This document shows positions 62,374 to 64,000 of a stretch of DNA of 64,000 nucleotides, in pieces (the first letter of the stretch is position 1; each line of letters starts with the position of its first letter). The stretch covers positions 7,917,001 through 7,981,000 of the forward strand of contig JAFMOC010000009.1 of assembly GCA_019802505.1 (NCBI GenBank), in the 5' to 3' direction. The position numbers and the translations under genes are program-made. Source of the DNA: Corydoras sp. C115 (Eukaryota; Chordata; Actinopteri; Siluriformes; Callichthyidae). The notes below the pieces were generated by a model. It saw only the letters and a program-made list of their open reading frames with translations. It searched no databases and was not told where the DNA came from.

Positions 62374-63200
62374 GTAGTATATAAACATGTTGCTCAGCAA
62401 ACGTCGTCTACCAAAGTCCATGTACGGATGAAAGCGATTTGACACCAGCCTTCCTCCTCCATCTTAATTTACTCCCTTACTTTGTTCCTGCCCCGCTGTC
62501 CTCTAATATGTGCGAAGCTGTGTTGCTTCACCTTCTTAAGGCTGATTAGAATAATAAAGACAGATTTATTTGCTTTGTAGCAGCGGTTCCATGGCGCCGT
62601 TGGAACCGCAGCAGTGTTTACCTGAAGCACTTCAATCCTGAAGGTTGACTCCGTGATGCGTGTGGCATTTTAAATACTGAAAGAGTACTCACAATTATAA
62701 ACCCAACACTTGAGCAACGGCTGTAAAACATAGTCGGGCGAAAAAGGTGTTGCATCTTAATGTCGCCGAATGCACGCAGACATCCGAACACATGTTGGCG
62801 ATGAAATTAGTCAACACGCAGTTTTTATCTCCGAGACAACAGCAACGGTTGTTATGAAATCCACTTGAAGACTGGCAATTTGGTGTTGCGTTATTTGCAA
62901 TTCCAAACAAATTCCCATTTGTTTTCTGCCTGTTTATACCTCTGATTATTGTGCTCTGTGGATAACAGACCGAGGGAGGAGAGCGAGACTGGGAGGAATT
63001 GGGCGGGTGGGATGGATAGGATGAAAAAAGACATGCAATTATTCTTGCAGCTCCCCTTTTTTTAATGAAATGCAAAAGTAATTCCCCTCTGAAAGAGCCG
63101 GTAATTGCCCAAACAGTGTTATAATGTGACAATCGTGGTAGAACAAAGTACCAAATTGCAAGGGATTTTAATCACAGATAATTCTCGTAAGAGGCTCGAC
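62374..63200. promoter_or_regulatory. Candidate conserved non-coding elements, cluster
   Basis: More than 800 bp of smooth, repeat-free DNA. Notable words are CTTAAGGCTGATTAGAATAA, GCGATGAAATTAGTCAACAC, GCAATTTGGTGTTGCGTTAT, GAGCCGGTAATTGCCCAAAC and GGGATTTTAATCACAGATAA. It resembles a chain of developmental enhancers. No exon signal was seen. Confidence 0.42.
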
Positions 63201-63675
63201 AAGTTGAGATAATTAAAAAACATTTCTGAAAAACAGCGTTTTGTCGCCATGTCAGCACAGCGCTTGGCCCGCTTTCTCACTAGTTCTTCATCATTATCAC
63301 CACGCTAAATTTAACAGGCATTATACAGCACGCAATCCGTTGCTATTTATACCATCGATGCTGGAGAGTAACACCTCGGTGGAATATTTACAGTTCTTTT
63401 GGTGGCGTCTGCAGGCTGGTAGGATCACACTTTAATTTGGGCGTGGCAGCGGCGTGGACTAATGGACGCCTTCAAGGAGGAGAACAGGAACCCGAGGTTG
63501 TGGGGAAGGTAGCCGAGCCACCTGCTGGAGGATTCGCCACTGCTCCATGTCTTTGTGGTCTACGTGTGTGTAGTGGTATTATTGTATAATTTAAAGTTTT
63601 CTTTGATGTTCAGACATCTGGATGAAATAAAGGAGGGTTTCCCAACAAGCAACAGTCATGCGGCAATTTGAGAAC
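63201..63675. other. Unique sequence
   Basis: Single-copy sequence continuing from the preceding block. No gene was recognised. Confidence 0.38.
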
Positions 63676-64000
63676 AGATCATAAGATAAGATAGGACAAG
63701 CTAAGCTAAGATAAGACAAGAGAAGATACGGTAAGATGAGATAAGACAAGATAAGACAGGACAAGGTAAGATAAGATAAGCTAAAAGAAGATAAGACATG
63801 GCAATATACAATAAGACAGGACAAGATGAGATGAGATAAGATAAGATACGGGATAAGAAAAGATGGGATAAGAAAAGAAAAGATAAGATAGGACAAGGTA
63901 GGATAGGATAAGATAGGACAAGATAAGATAAGATAAGATGAGATGAGATAAGGTAAGATAAGATGAGGCAGGGCAAGCTAAGATACGACAAGGCAAGATA
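63676..64000 (+). repeat. GATAA-rich pentanucleotide array, runs off the window
   Basis: About 320 bp of AGATA-AGATA-type units with variants (GACAA, GAGAA, GGTAA, GCTAA). Many units create WGATAR words, the GATA-factor consensus, all on the plus strand. The minus-strand open frames rich in Leu/Ser/Tyr here are artefacts of this repeat. It continues past the window end. Confidence 0.9.

Noticed and set aside
63591..63996. Leu/Ser/Tyr-rich minus-strand frames resembling membrane proteins
   Set aside because: They are the translation of the GATAA pentanucleotide array.

Overview
The window is nuclear DNA from a vertebrate, almost certainly a teleost fish. It has one intron-rich gene, long non-coding stretches, many (CA)n, (TA)n and poly-T tracts, and one very abundant retroposon-like repeat with a tRNA-like head. 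That repeat resembles the Mermaid/Merman short interspersed elements known from fish genomes, which makes an otophysan such as a catfish plausible but not proven. No bacterial-style operon, CRISPR array, rRNA gene or convincing true tRNA gene was seen.

The only protein-coding gene I can identify is nicn1 (nicolin-1, a subunit of the tubulin polyglutamylase complex). It lies on the minus strand at about 45.08-49.30 kb in six coding exons, with a probable non-coding first exon at about 50.25 kb. The splice sites and protein match the family closely. Its promoter side carries ETS-like, RFX X-box-like, CRE and YY1-like motifs. Directly upstream is an unusual 400-bp block of (GT)n, (TA)n and poly-T. 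The first coding intron has a one-base reading-frame discrepancy.

The other 58 kb is intergenic. Mermaid-like copies (about 65 full, partial or diverged pieces, roughly 18 kb or 28 percent by summing my intervals) are spread from 0.2 to 41.5 kb and from 50.9 to 62.4 kb. The nicn1 locus (41.5-50.9 kb) is nearly free of them. Other repeats are a solo LTR at 39.4-39.9 kb with a perfect 5-bp target duplication, LINE reverse-transcriptase fragments (RTE-like at 52.2 kb, L2/CR1-like at 21.6 kb, a weaker one at 20.6 kb), other tRNA-derived SINEs, a composite dispersed repeat at 34.1 and 37.5 kb, and several minisatellites.

Between the repeats are single-copy blocks rich in homeodomain-like TAATTA/ATTAAT words that look like developmental enhancers (for example 6.0, 19.5, 29.3, 30.9, 35.0, 37.1, 40.8, 44.1, 53.8, 59.3 and 62.5-63.2 kb). 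Two of them, at 29.28 and 30.87 kb, are clearly paralogous to each other. CTCF-like motifs on opposite strands flank nicn1, so the gene may sit at a domain boundary. All regulatory readings are inference from sequence alone.
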